A stretch of 64,000 bases of DNA from Amaurobius ferox (taxonomy: Eukaryota; Arthropoda; Arachnida; Araneae; Amaurobiidae). Under the pieces are notes generated by a model. It did no database searches and was not told the origin of the DNA. It saw only the letters and a list, made by a program, of their open reading frames with translations. The position numbers and the translations under genes are program-made. The stretch lies in assembly GCA_951213105.1 (NCBI GenBank), contig OX578142.1, positions 7,798,149-7,862,148 of the forward strand, read 5' to 3'. Shown one piece after another: positions 9,210-19,499 of this stretch. How positions within the stretch are numbered: the first letter of the stretch is position 1; each line of letters begins with the position of its first letter.

Positions 9210-10369
9210 ATGAATGTTATATATAATAATGGTATAAAAAAAATATTTGTCTCTTTCTTAAATATAGAGAATCCTGCTGAAGTGAAATCTATTTTTTTAT
9301 TATATTATGGAATAGAAAAATTAACGTCCGGAATAGAAAATTTAACTAATTTAAAAGAATTATATTGTGAGGGATATAAATTAACGTCACTTGAAGGAAT
9401 AGAAAATTTAATAAATTTAGAAATATTGTCTTGTGGGGGAAATAAATTAATGTCACTTGAAGGTATAAAAAATTTAATAAATTTAGAAAAATTATATTGT
9501 GAAGACAATAAATTAACTTCACTTGAAGGAATAGAAAATTTAACAAATTTAGGAGAATTATATTGTGGAGAAAATAAATTAACTTCACTTGAAGAAATAG
9601 AAAATTTAATAAATTTAGAAGAATTATATTGTATGACGTGTAGATTAATTTCACTTGAAGGAATAGAAAATTTAACAAATTTAGGGGAATTATATTGTGG
9701 AGAAAATAAATTAACTTCACTTGAAGGAATAGAAAATTTAATAAATATTATTAGATTGTAGAGAAAATGATATTACATCTCTAAATGAATTAATATTTTT
9801 GCCTAGAATATATAAAGTATGGTATGATGGAGATAAAATAAAATTTACCCCCGATTTTAAGAAGACGATTATTTCATAATAATGTATATAATGACTCTCA
9901 AAATGTACATAATACATATATTCAAAAATCTTTGAGGGAGACTATCATAAAATTATTAAATACAGATATTAAATATGATTTAGATGAATGCATTAAAGAA
10001 TTAGATATAAAAATTAAAAGACACTCACTGGAGGAAGAATTCCATAATATTAAATTTAGAGAGATATTAGTTGTTGTGTTTAATAGAATTTTAAAAAATG
10101 AGAATAAAAATGAAATAATAAAAGTGTTAAAAGATGAACTAAAAGAGGGGGATGATAAATGTTTTGTTTGGAAAGTAACTAGAATAATTAATGTACTAAA
10201 TGGATTTGATTCTGATGTTTCTATTACAATTTCTGATAATGAACAAAAAAATATTATAGCTGAAAAAATATTTAGAGAGTCAAAGTCTGATGAAGAATAC
10301 AGAGAAAAACTTAAAAAAGAGATGGAAGAAAGAGGTTTTACAGATTATGAAGAATGGATGGATTTATAA
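9210..10369 (+). pseudogene. Leucine-rich-repeat protein with a C-terminal NVHN-type domain, frameshifted
   Basis: ATG 9,210 lies in AAATAAATG. After about 35 residues come seven tandem 22-residue leucine-rich repeats of the form KLTSLEGIENLxNLxELYCGEN (66 bp per unit, about 9,318-9,755). The frame shifts at about 9,755 (LDCRENDITSLNELI) and again near 9,860, then continues without a break through NNVYNDSQNVHN and a helical C-terminal domain with REKLKKEMEERGFTDYEEWM, ending at 10,367-10,369. The 'VYNDSQNVHNxxIQ' junction after LRRs is a combination I associate with giant-virus and poxvirus-like LRR proteins. The short SDS22-like repeat suggests protein binding. The cysteine in each repeat (ELYC) is notable. 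The function is unknown. Confidence 0.7.
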
Positions 10370-10742
10370 AAAATACTTTATTTTATCTATCAAGACTTTA
10401 AAAGATTTCTAAATGATTGGAAGGATTTAATATAAAAGATCTCTGCTTTTCTCAACCTGGCAGGCAGCATTAGGGTCATATAAAATTAATCCATAGTTAA
10501 ATCTTTCATATCACATTAGCTTGATTTAAAGTTTCGACAGTCACTTTCTTCTATTGATCATTACTTATACATTTTAAATCTCATCATCAGTTTCGGATTC
10601 CATTCTGCTTTGAGGTTCGCGCCTTCTCTCTTATGAGTCAGAAGATGAGTCATCACAACCCCGCGAAGCGGTGTTTGTCTCACTTCGAAAAATATTTATG
10701 TTCCACTTCGCGGGAAAAATTCCCACTTGCCGGTGTTAATAA
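10370..10742. other. 373-bp non-coding gap within the Polinton right arm
   Basis: This is the longest gap between Polinton genes. Its left half is AT-rich without a frame. Its right half (10,615-10,735) is GC-richer and has an inverted pair, CCCGCGAAGCGG near 10,662 and CCACTTCGCGGG near 10,702, able to form a hairpin. It may be an inserted repeat or a control region between the accessory genes and the polymerase cluster. Confidence 0.4.
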
Positions 10743-11162
10743 ATGACCTCAGACTTTTTCAACGATGTTGAAATCGTTGCATCGACTGATATTTCAGATA
10801 ATGAAGCTTCGTTTTATACAGTTGCACATAATCGAAAGGTGAAATTAATCTATGATTCTTCAGAAAAAGAAGAATATTTTTATGTTATAGACTATGAGAG
10901 TTTAAAACAATGATATAATAGTAGAGTTTGTTATTTTAATCAATTAAAAAGGAGGTATAATATTTCTCAAGAAGTTGAGGATATGTTTTTAAAATTTTTA
11001 AATTTTATGTATTATGAAAAATCAGTTAACTGTTATTATTTTATGAAAAAGATTTGTGATTTTTTTAAAATTGAAAATAGTATAAAGGTCCAAAGACTTT
11101 GTTACAAAGTCAAAAAGAAATATGAAAAAATCTGGAATGAATTTCAAGAAAATGTTTCCTAA
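10743..11162 (+). pseudogene. Unrecognised Polinton protein, 139 codons with one in-frame stop
   Basis: ATG 10,743 lies in TTAATAAATG, and the frame runs to TAA 11,160-11,162 with a single TGA at 10,911. The first 56 codons are acidic (SDFFNDVEIVASTDISDNEA). The part after the stop is basic and aromatic (LKRRYNISQEVEDMFLKFL, then KICDFFKIENSIKVQRLCYK) with a helical look, possibly a DNA-binding or transcription-type domain. I do not recognise the family. The conserved start signature, consistent frame and position just before the polymerase cluster support it as a real gene. The TGA alternatively might separate two genes, but no start signature lies after it. Confidence 0.55.
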
Positions 11163-11165
11163 TAA

Positions 11166-11408
11166 ATGGAGCTAACAAAAAAGTGTATACACTGTTTGAC
11201 TATGAAACCAGTAAATGAGTTTTATATATATCATAGAAATGGAAAAATTTATTTCCAAAGTCATTGTAAATGTTGGGATTCCATAATCAAATATAAAAAA
11301 TTTAAATGTGAATGTGGTATGCAATATACCTATACACACAAAAAGAGACATTTAAAAAGTATTTATCACGGTAAGCATGGAAAAAGTATTTCAAAAAATG
11401 TTTCCTAA
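11166..11408 (+). CDS. Small zinc-finger protein (80 residues)
   Basis: An intact frame starts at ATG 11,166 in TAATAAATG. It contains CIHCLTMKPVNEFY, then HCKCW, then KCECGMQYTYTHKKRHLKS, giving two Cys/His clusters that look like a treble-clef followed by a C2H2-type finger. Its first codons (MEL) and its last codons with the following spacer are duplicated in the neighbouring genes: a stretch of about 33 bp around ATGTTTCCTAATAAATGGAG occurs at both 11,147-11,180 and 11,390-11,424. It could be a nucleic-acid-binding accessory protein, or a piece split off the polymerase N-terminus, which has similar fingers. Confidence 0.6.
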   Translation: MELTKKCIHCLTMKPVNEFYIYHRNGKIYFQSHCKCWDSIIKYKKFKCECGMQYTYTHKKRHLKSIYHGKHGKSISKNVS

Positions 11409-11411
11409 TAA

Positions 11412-13253
11412 ATGGAGCTCACCTTAAAGTCAAAGACTATTAATGAACTTAGAAAAGTAGTAAAACTATTGAATATTAAACAATCTAAAGGTTGTAAGAA
11501 GGATAATTTAATTAGCTTATTAATTAAATATATCAGAAAACAGGTGAATATAAACCTGTTTTAGTAGAATTATTAAATTTAAATATATCAAAATACTTAG
11601 AAAAAAAGAAAAAAATATTTATTGAAAACCTTGAAAAACGTAATAAAATAAAAAAGTTTTTGATTCTTTTAGTTTAAGATTTGATAAAAATAGTAATGAT
11701 TTTAAATCTGTAATTTTCTTTCCTGAAGAAAAGTTACTAGAAGAAAATCTTGAAAAGTTATTTACAGAAGATAGAAAATGTCGTATATGCGGTAAATATT
11801 ACAAAACTGAAGATAAAGAAAAACATATAAAGAAAGACTTAACGATTAAAAGATCAAAACAAAAGAGAAAATGTATTATTTGCGGTATATATTATAAACA
11901 TTTAGAAAATCACATATCAAGTCGAAAACATAAAAAAGCATTATTAAATGATGAAGGTAATGTAGAAATTAAGGAATATGAAACTGCTTATATATCTAGA
12001 TTAAGATCATATAGAATTAATAATTGTAATAATATTAAAATCCCTCTAGAATTTTTAGAAGAGAAAAGAAAGGTTGTAATAAAAAAAATAAAGCAAATTT
12101 TGGAAGAATTTAATGGTATAAAGGTAAATTTTAAATTGTTTTGTTTGTATAAATTGAATGAAGAAATTCAAGAATTTACATTCAAAAGTGAGAATCAAAT
12201 TATATTAAAATCTAATGATTTACATACTTTTTATGATTATGTTATTGACAACTTAATAAATGAATCTGATGATTTTATATCAAAAGGATCTGGTTGGAGT
12301 CTTGAAGAAATTAAATTTTTGGAATTGAGAATAAATAAGTATCAACCCTTGAGAGGATCAAGTTATATTGATTTACCTGAAAACATTAAATCTAAACAAG
12401 CTATAATAAATGTAAAAAATAAAGATAATAAATGTTTTATGTTGTCTATATTATCAGCAATTCATCCTGTAAAAAAAGATCCTCAAAGAGTGTCAAAATA
12501 TGAACAATATAAAGATGAATTAAATTTTAAAGGAATTGATTTTCCTGTTTCATTAGACAATATTAAGAAATTTGAAAAACTAAATAATATATCTGTAAAG
12601 GTTTATAGTTATGATGATTCAATTTATCCACTTAGAATAACTAACAATAAATTAGAAAAACATGTAAACTTGTTTTATATGAAAGATGAAAAAAATGATC
12701 ATTATTGTTGGATTAAAAATATGAATAGTTTGATCAGATCACAAATTACTAATCATCGTATATTTTTATGTGATAGATGTTTAAATCATTTTTATTCTGA
12801 GGAAAGATTAAAGATACATGAGGAATACTGTAAAGAGAAAGAAGCTGTCACAATTAATATGCCTAAAAAAGATGAAGTTATTCAATTTAAAAATCATGAA
12901 AGAAAAATGAGAGTACCATATACTATATATGCTGATTTTGAATCTCTCTTACCTAAAATTGATACACGTGAGCAAGATCAAACTAAATCATATACTGTGA
13001 AATATCAAAAACATGTAGCAGATGCATTTTGTTATTATATCAAATATGAAAATGAATACTTTAAACCTCCTGTTGTTTATAGAGAACCTGATACAATCAA
13101 AAAGTTTGTATCTATGTTAAAAGAGGATACTCTTGAAATTGAAAAATTTATAGAAGAAAAAACTAAAAAATATGAAAGTATCAAATCAATGATAGAGTTC
13201 GATGAAAATCATTATAAAAGAACTAATATTTGTCATATATGTGAAATGCGCTG
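11412..13253 (+). pseudogene. Protein-primed family B DNA polymerase, N-terminal part only
   Basis: It starts at ATG 11,412 in TAATAAATG. The N-terminus resembles a SAP-type helix pair (KTINELRKVVKLLNI then KKDNLISLLIKYI). Frameshifts near 11,540 and 11,660 lead to a long open frame. It has two Cys/His fingers (CRICGKYY with H near 11,830; CIICGIYY with HISSRKH), then CDRCLNHFYSEERLKIHEEYC near 12,770, and the 3'-5' exonuclease motif I, YADFESLL, near 12,930. It ends at NICHICE, where repeat B takes over at 13,243. The usual protein is over 1,000 residues, so the remaining exonuclease motifs and the whole polymerase palm are absent. It would replicate the element using a terminal protein. Confidence 0.88.
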
Positions 13254-13577
13254 ATGACCTTTTTTTTTTCAATCTTTTCCAATAAATATTTGTGCAAAAT
13301 AGTGTGAATTCTGTGCGGCACATCGCGTTTGAAGGGCGTAGACAAAGCAAATAGGATTTCTTTAGCGATATCGGAATATTTCTAGCGAAAAAGTTGGAAT
13401 ACTTTAACTGAAAATCAAAGTCCTGGAACAAAGAGCAGAAAGGAATATGTAACGAATTCGTAAAAATCGAAACCTTAGTGTGCTCTGCCCTGTATACCCA
13501 GAAAAGAATGAAACTCCATTAAAAAAAGCACCTTGCCACGACTTGTCCGTAACTAAGGCTCCTATATATACAGGAGC
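13243..13577 (+). repeat. Dispersed repeat B, copy 1 (truncates the Polinton polymerase)
   Basis: About 335 bp are shared with 36,328-36,662, from GAAATGCGCTGATGACC to CCGTAACTAAG plus CTCCTATATA. A degraded frame (in copy 2: LKGVDKANRISLAISEYF, then KPLCLVCSALYTQKR) is visible in both, with more stops here. Here the copy continues into a perfect-looking hairpin, GGCTCCTATATATACAGGAGCC, at 13,557-13,578. It may be the C-terminal end of a DNA transposase gene (a distant piggyBac-like tail is possible), but I could not name it. Confidence 0.75.
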
Positions 13578-13578
13578 C

Positions 13579-15180
13579 ATATCCGTAACTAGTGAAGAAT
13601 GGAATGACACGTCTCGCCATGAAGACTAACTAGATAGATGCTTTTAGCCCTCATGCGTCTCGCCCGTGCCGGATGCAGCCGCTTTGGAAATTTTTGGGAA
13701 AAACAGTGCTACTTCAGATGTTTTCCGGAAAAGAGGAGTTGCGCTATGGAGATACAGAACTTCCCGGAAAAAACACCATCCACGGAATATTTTCATTCCT
13801 GCTTTTCATTCGCTCTCGCGAGAATTCCTCACGTTCGTTTTCGAAATTTAAGAAGGATCAGCGGCGGAGAGTGCACGCGAATTCCCGTGCGGCATTTTTT
13901 TCTGTGTGGGATTTTTTAATTTCAGGCGCGGATTGCATGTACCCTGGAAAAATGTATGCTTCAATGCATTTTTTTTTAATTGATATTACTAATTAAGGCA
14001 AAAAAGCATTTGGCGGGATTTAAAACAAAAAATCGCTATTTGGCGCAATATTTGGCCAATAATCGCTTGTTGGCGCAGAATTTGGCATTATTTTGCCAAA
14101 TTCCGGTTAGGAGAGTCCGGATATTGGGGTGCTTGATAAGAGGTCGCGTACTGTATTACCCTCTCTAGATGAAGTGAGGATTCATTATGACACCCCTATA
14201 CCAAGGTCAAGTATTAACAAAATATGTTATAAGTGTTAGAATGCACATTCAGTGCCATATAGTATTCAAATAAATTCATTGGAACATGTGCATTGGTGTC
14301 CATCGTCATTTAGGGTAAATATCTTCTCAATGCGACTACAAGTATTGTCTTTGAATGCAGTTTTACAGTTGACGCATTTGCCATCCACAAAGAGTTAATA
14401 AGAATTTCATTTCTTGCCCTTAATGCACAAATTCATAAATTTCCGTGCTAGCTATGCCACTTCTAATTTATATAAAAAAAGTTATAGCAAATAGTAAATG
14501 AAAATCAAAGGTGAAATCTGCTAAATTGAAACATCAGGATATTTGAGTATAATATCTCATATATTTGAAAAATTTAGCAATTTTCTAAATAAATTTCTTA
14601 TAAACTTTTAAAATTACTCTCCAAATGACTCGGACAATAAACACTATGTTGGCAAAAAAAAAAAGAAAAGGAAAACAGCCCCTTCCATATAGCTTAGACG
14701 TGTATGTCAAAGGACTGCCATTGCCTAGGTAGTAGTTGTGTGCGGATTTTCTTTCAGTTTCATCTCTGATGAAATATCTTTTGGCATGGGTAAACGAAGA
14801 GAGATTTGTCTTTCCTGAAAATTCTGACTGATGCTTAGAGGAAACAAGGCGTCGGCATTGAGCTTTGTGCTAGACAGAGCAAAAATACTTATTTACACAG
14901 AGAATATTTTATACATTTATTTCAGGTAATATATGTAATTAAAATACAAGTTACTTGATCATAAATTACTTAGATATATGCTGCCGCCCTCATTAATTCA
15001 CCATTGATCATTATTAAGTTTTTTTTTGTTTTTTTTTTTAAATATGACTGAAATCAGATATAAGCTTTTATACATTTACCATTTAAATTTTACTTCACAC
15101 ACAATTTTTTTTTACTTTTTTAATATTTCTTTCTAATGTGGGACCCCAATGCACAGCATTGGCATAGTTATGCCACTGGG
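13579..15180. other. Non-coding stretch with a GC-richer island
   Basis: From 13,620 to 14,170 the DNA is much richer in G+C and CpG than its surroundings and includes repeated TTTGGC/GGCGC motifs at 14,010-14,100. Short open frames here overlap in three phases and look like composition artefacts. It may be a solo LTR or the end of another element. From 14,170 to 15,180 I see only AT-rich, low-complexity sequence. Confidence 0.45.
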
Positions 15181-15400
15181 CGACACTGTGGCTGAGCGGT
15201 CAAGACAAGTGTTTCCTCATGCTCGTTCGGCTGCCGAGTTGTGAGTTCAAGTCCTACCTGCGGGCATGGATGTTGTGTTTGTTGGGAGTAGTTTGTTCCG
15301 ACCCCACTGGTGCACCAGGGCAACTTCATGTGATGGCTAAATGGTTCGCGATGCTAGTTGATTTCGATTCCGGTGTAGCCAGCACATACCATTTTCGAGA
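15181..15400 (+). mobile_element. Second tRNA-derived SINE family (tRNA-Ser/Leu-like head)
   Basis: The head shows a strong A box (TGGCTGAGCGGTCAAGACA, 15,189-15,207) and a B box (GAGTTCAAGTCCTACC, 15,243-15,258) with a long variable-arm-like insert between them, as in tRNA-Ser/Leu. A body of about 130 bp of GC-richer DNA follows. Its head is different from the SINE at 5,600. No clear target duplication or tail was found, so the right limit is approximate. The lack of a full acceptor stem argues against a working tRNA. Confidence 0.7.
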
Positions 15401-16164
15401 TATTTAACATTTTATGTTGGAATATTTTGAAAACAGGAAATTTATCAATATCGCTAATCATTAATTTTAGTCAAGGATAAATAGAACTTTTATCATGTGA
15501 TTTTATAAAATATTGGATAGATGCAATTGTAAATTGAAATTCCATATGGTGGAACTGATGGTATTGAATGCTGGTATTGTATCTCTCTATATTAAAAGAA
15601 AGTAGGTGACGATGACGCCACTTGACAAATTTCTCGTTCCTAGAGTTTCTCTGCTTCGTACCGTAAAAACTATAACATACAAAAATATAAAATTTGGTAC
15701 ACTTGTAGAGAAAGATATACACGCTGAGGTAAACTTTTTTTTGTATATATATATTTTAGTTTAAGAAATATTTAATGTTAAGGACAAAATATTTAAGCTC
15801 CAAATTTGTGTCTTAGATAGACTAACAATAGCAAGACCATGAATTTTTGCAGGACGGAGCCCTTTTTTTTTATTTCGATGTACAGCTCACGAAGTGAGCT
15901 CTACGAGTAGGAAGCGAAGTGAGTTACGAGGGTTGGTGAAGCATAGCGAGCAGGGACTGGAGCCCCTCCCAACTAGCACACTTCCGTTTTTAATTCATTG
16001 AAAAATTGGAACCCTGTTGCATTTTTATTTTGTTGAATTTGTAATGAAATAAAAACGAAAAGATGTCTCAGCACTTCTACTATTTTGCAACCATTTTTAA
16101 AACATTACTTTTTCGTTTTTCACCTATTACTTTTGCATGGGGATTTATACGATAACGATATGTA
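15401..16164. other. Non-coding, with a palindromic cluster near 15,890
   Basis: This is mostly AT-rich sequence. At 15,885-15,960 lies a compact run of related motifs: AGCTCACGAAGTGAGCT (7-bp inverted arms), GGAAGCGAAGTGAG and AAGCATAGCGAGCAGGG. It ends in a pyrimidine-rich piece. No gene is seen. Confidence 0.45.
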
Positions 16165-16490
16165 TCGCAAAAGAAACGAAAATGTAACGGAGAGGATTCA
16201 AAAGAAACGACTTTGTAACGAAAGTTAACGCAAATAAAGCGAATATGTAATGAAATATAGAAATGGAATGAATGCAAAACAAACGAAAATGTAATGGAAC
16301 GGACGCAAAACAAACGAAAATGTAACGGAACGGATACAAAACAAATGAAAATATAAAGGAACAGACGCAAAACAAACGAAAATGTATCAAAAGGGTAGGC
16401 AAAAGAAACGAGTATGTAACGCAAATAAAGTGAATATGTAACACAAATAAAGCGAATATGTAGCGCAAATATGTAAATAAATATAACGCA
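16165..16490 (+). repeat. Degenerate ~31-bp tandem repeat (minisatellite)
   Basis: Ten or so diverged units follow the theme GCAAAACAAACGAAAATGTAA plus CGGAACGGAC or shortened forms. The array is purine-rich on the plus strand, and because of this it stays open in two minus-strand frames (FVSFA/RYIF-type repeats), which I do not regard as coding. Confidence 0.8.
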
Positions 16491-17804
16491 AAAGAAAGAC
16501 ATTAAAAGGATACATTTCCGCTAGTCTTTTGTTTGTTTGTCCGTGCTAGCATATGGGGAAAAGATTAAACCTCTGGCTATGTCAGTTTTAGTGATTTTTC
16601 CCCGTTATTATTTGCAAGGATAGATGTTGAAATTCAATAGAAAACTAAATGATATCTAAATGATATTTAGTACTATTTTCCATATGCTAGCATGGAAAAA
16701 CTGAAACCAGCAGTTGGGAAGGAAAATATCCTCTTAATGTATGAGTTACATGCTAAACTGAGTAACATATTTATAAACTGAGTAAATATTTTTAAGCAAA
16801 AAATATCATTTTGAAGAATAATATTTCAAATTCTAGAAGAAAATATCCACTAAAAATTACATTTAAAATGTTATTTACAAAATGTATCTTGTGTTTTTTC
16901 GTTGGAAAATCTTTACATATTCTATTTGTTACTGAATTTTGTACATTGTTTTTCAGTTTCTCAGATTTGCTTCCTGGTGATTTAAATCTTTACCTTGTAG
17001 GTACATATATATGTTCCAAGTTTTTAATTAAAACATTATTCACATGCAATTTAATTAATATACTAGTGTTAACACTATTGACTTTAAGAAAAATCAATAT
17101 ATGTATAGTTTTTTTCCAAATTTAAGGTATTAGGAATCTATAGGACCTTTCAATCTTATTAAATTACATTTACCTAACTAAAATCACATCAAGTAATAAG
17201 GAAAACTTTAAAAATTGAATAATCATCCCCCTTTACTGTCTACGCCTATCATAAACACAGATGTAAAGATATGACCCCCAAAACTACACCCATATATGAA
17301 TGTTTTCATCTTTCTCTAGTTCCATTGTAAAATCTACTTCTGAACTAGGTAGACTGAGGTCAGACGTTTTAGCTATCTATATAGATTTAACATTGAAAAT
17401 GTGTTTTAATGTTAAATCTATATTTAGTCATGTGGACAGACATTCATTGTATAATCCTGGCTGCAAAGTGCTAAATAAAAAAAATACCAGTTTCATTTTA
17501 GCTTTGTAAATAAGATAATTATAAGTTGTATGTACTATTTCATAAAATTTTCAGTAATAAGTTATCAAATAATGACATTATAAATAGCTTTTTAAAAAGA
17601 AATGAAAGTAGTAACTAATAATATTTTACAAGTTATAATTATATTTTTATTTACATGTAATTGAAATTTCTGATAACTCTGTTACCTGTCTATTTTAAAC
17701 CATACAGTATATTTTGATTTGTCTACTAAAGAGACTCAACTAAGAATTCTGTTATCACACATGCACTTTATATACCCTTTAAATGGCACAAGTTTGTATC
17801 TGAC
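16491..17804. other. Non-coding, small inverted repeat, otherwise nothing seen
   Basis: An imperfect inverted pair around GTGCTAGCATATGGGGAAAA (16,543) and CCATATGCTAGCATGGAAAA (16,679) could be the ends of a 160-bp MITE. The rest is AT-rich, with only short frames lacking any recognisable motif. Confidence 0.4.
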
Positions 17805-18968
17805 GTGGGATGGACAAATACAAGTCATGCACAAGAGTCACAGGGATATGTAGCCACTCCGCCTGCAAAAAGGTCGCTAATTCTGAAAGTGTCCTTGGAG
17901 GTGGAAACCGGCTGTGCAGCTTACCCTCCAAAATACCCAACAAAGGTTCAATTATATTAAGATCAGGGGACTGAGGGGGCTACACGAGTGTTATACTTCA
18001 TCATTGTGTTCATTAAACCAGTCTTGGACAATTCCAGCAGTGTGAATGGGAGCATTATCGTCTTGGTGCACAAATCGTTCATCAGGGAACAAAGTTTGCA
18101 CCATTGAATAAAGATGGTCAGCCAGAATACTGACATAATCCTGTGCTGTAATTTGCCCATGTAGAATAACAAGTGGGCAGAGACCACAGTGTGACATTGT
18201 GCCCCACAGCATCACTGATCCCCCGCCATGCTGAACAGTAGGAAGGAGCCAGTCAACATAATAGGCTTCTACTGGCGTTCTCCAATCGTAAACGCATTCG
18301 TTTGTCTGGAATAATGTGAGCGATGATTCATCTGACCAAATGACATTCTCCCATTGTTGTTGTGTCCAATTTTTATGCCCGTGATGCCATTTTCGTCATT
18401 TCAAGGCATTGCAAGATGTAACCATTGGTTTTGGAATCGCCACTCTACTGTGAATGTTTACCGCATGCAGTTCAAGCCAGATAGTTTTTGATGATGCAGC
18501 TTCCTGTAGATGTGTGTTCATCTCAAATGTTATTTGGTATGCTGTTGTCTTGCACTTTCTGGCCACAATCCGCTTCAAAACCCTTCTGTCTCTTATCAGT
18601 CAGCTTCGACCGTTGGCCACTGCTATGCTTGGCAGATGTCTTTCTCTGTTTGATATAGGCTGTCATTACGGTCGACATGGTACTTCTCCTGACTCCAACA
18701 AGGGTGGCCATTTTCGTTACTGAGGCTCCTGTATGACTGGCCCCAACAATCATTCTTCTTTTCAAATCTGATAGGTCAGCCATAACGAAGTTTTAACATC
18801 GCAATATATTTTGCATCCGACCGCTATCACTGCTACTCTCAGACTGATGTGTGTACATTCTCTCCCGCTAGGTGGTATACTTCAACACTAGAGGGCAGGA
18901 GTATACGACAGGTTTCCTTCGAGTATTGTTATTACACAAGTGTTCATATTATTTTGTCCAACCCCTGT
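17805..18968 (-). mobile_element. Tc1-like transposon with decayed transposase
   Basis: On the minus strand the element starts with CAGGGGTTGGACAAAATAAT at 18,968 next to TA, and a much-degraded counterpart (GGGATGGACAAATAC) lies at the left near 17,808. The transposase relic starts at ATG 18,783 with a helix-turn-helix N-terminus (LKRRMIVGASHTGAS, then VRRSTMSTVMTAY). Downstream come WGTMSHCGLCPLV and the DDE region VHQDDNAPIHTAG followed by SPQSPDLNIIEPL. Several frameshifts separate these pieces. The remaining length of about 1.16 kb is short of the usual 1.3-1.6 kb Tc1 size. Confidence 0.88.
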
Positions 18969-19499
18969 ATATTGTTTGTTTATTGAAAAACTAAGAAAGT
19001 ATCTATGCATTCCATTCTCAATATGAAACAGCTTCTGCAAAAACATATGTTTTATGAAATAAACAAAATTCAGATTTTTAAGGTAATTCTTCTAGCATTA
19101 ATGACTTTTTAATTTTTCACTTATATATACATGTAGTGCACATGGAAATTATAAATGTCTGAGATTGAGGGTTTAAAGTAATAATATTGACCTCCACTCA
19201 AGCCTCTGAAACAGATACTTTATTTAAAAATATCACGTAACTTGTACTTGAATTAAAAAGCATCTAAAACATGGCTGAAAAGAGAAACTACAACTTTTAT
19301 TCAAAAATAAACTTCAAGGAGTAATAAACTTCATATATATTTATTCATAGGCATGATCAAAGAGTTTGCATTTGGAGTTGGTAAGTTCAGATAGGTTAAA
19401 GATATTTAAAAGTAATTTCTGTATATTTTAAGATAATTATCAAATTGACTAACAATGTTGAAGATGCCATTGTGGTAAAAGTCTATTGTATACAAATAT
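18969..19499. other. AT-rich, no feature seen
   Basis: There are no frames with recognisable motifs, no inverted ends and no match to repeats elsewhere in the window. Confidence 0.4.

Larger units (their letters stand above)
576..13250. mobile_element. Polinton/Maverick virus-like transposon, both ends lost
   Basis: About 12.7 kb of contiguous genes match the Polinton hallmark set: retrovirus-type integrase with chromodomain, FtsK/HerA-type packaging ATPase, adenovirus-type cysteine protease, penton and double jelly-roll capsid proteins, and protein-primed family B DNA polymerase. The layout is two divergent arms from about 3,500: ATPase to integrase on the minus strand, structural genes to polymerase on the plus strand. 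Genes are packed with 0-30 bp gaps or ATGA overlaps. No terminal inverted repeat is visible. Repeat A abuts the left end at about 575, and repeat B replaces everything after the polymerase exonuclease region at 13,243. At least fifteen disabling lesions mark it as a dead integrated copy. A full Polinton is usually 15-20 kb, so several kb (polymerase palm and thumb, and the right terminus) are missing. Confidence 0.93.

Noticed and set aside
9305..9720. Minus-strand open frames opposite the LRR gene
   Set aside because: They arise from the 66-bp repeat periodicity on the opposite strand (NFLFLQVKLIY-type repeats).
10743..11162. TGA at 10,911 as recoding (selenocysteine or suppressed stop)
   Set aside because: Neighbouring genes carry random TAA, TAG and TGA stops, so simple decay is the better explanation.
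13638..13996. Overlapping open frames in the GC-richer island
   Set aside because: Three phases are open at once with no motif or splice context; likely composition effect.
15181..15265. tRNA-Ser/Leu-like gene
   Set aside because: No paired acceptor stem or terminator; sequence continues as a SINE body.
16165..16490. CRISPR-like array
   Set aside because: No unique spacers; units are contiguous and degenerate, and the genome is eukaryotic.
16080..16502. Minus-strand open frames in the minisatellite
   Set aside because: Low-complexity translation of the tandem repeat; both frames mirror each other.
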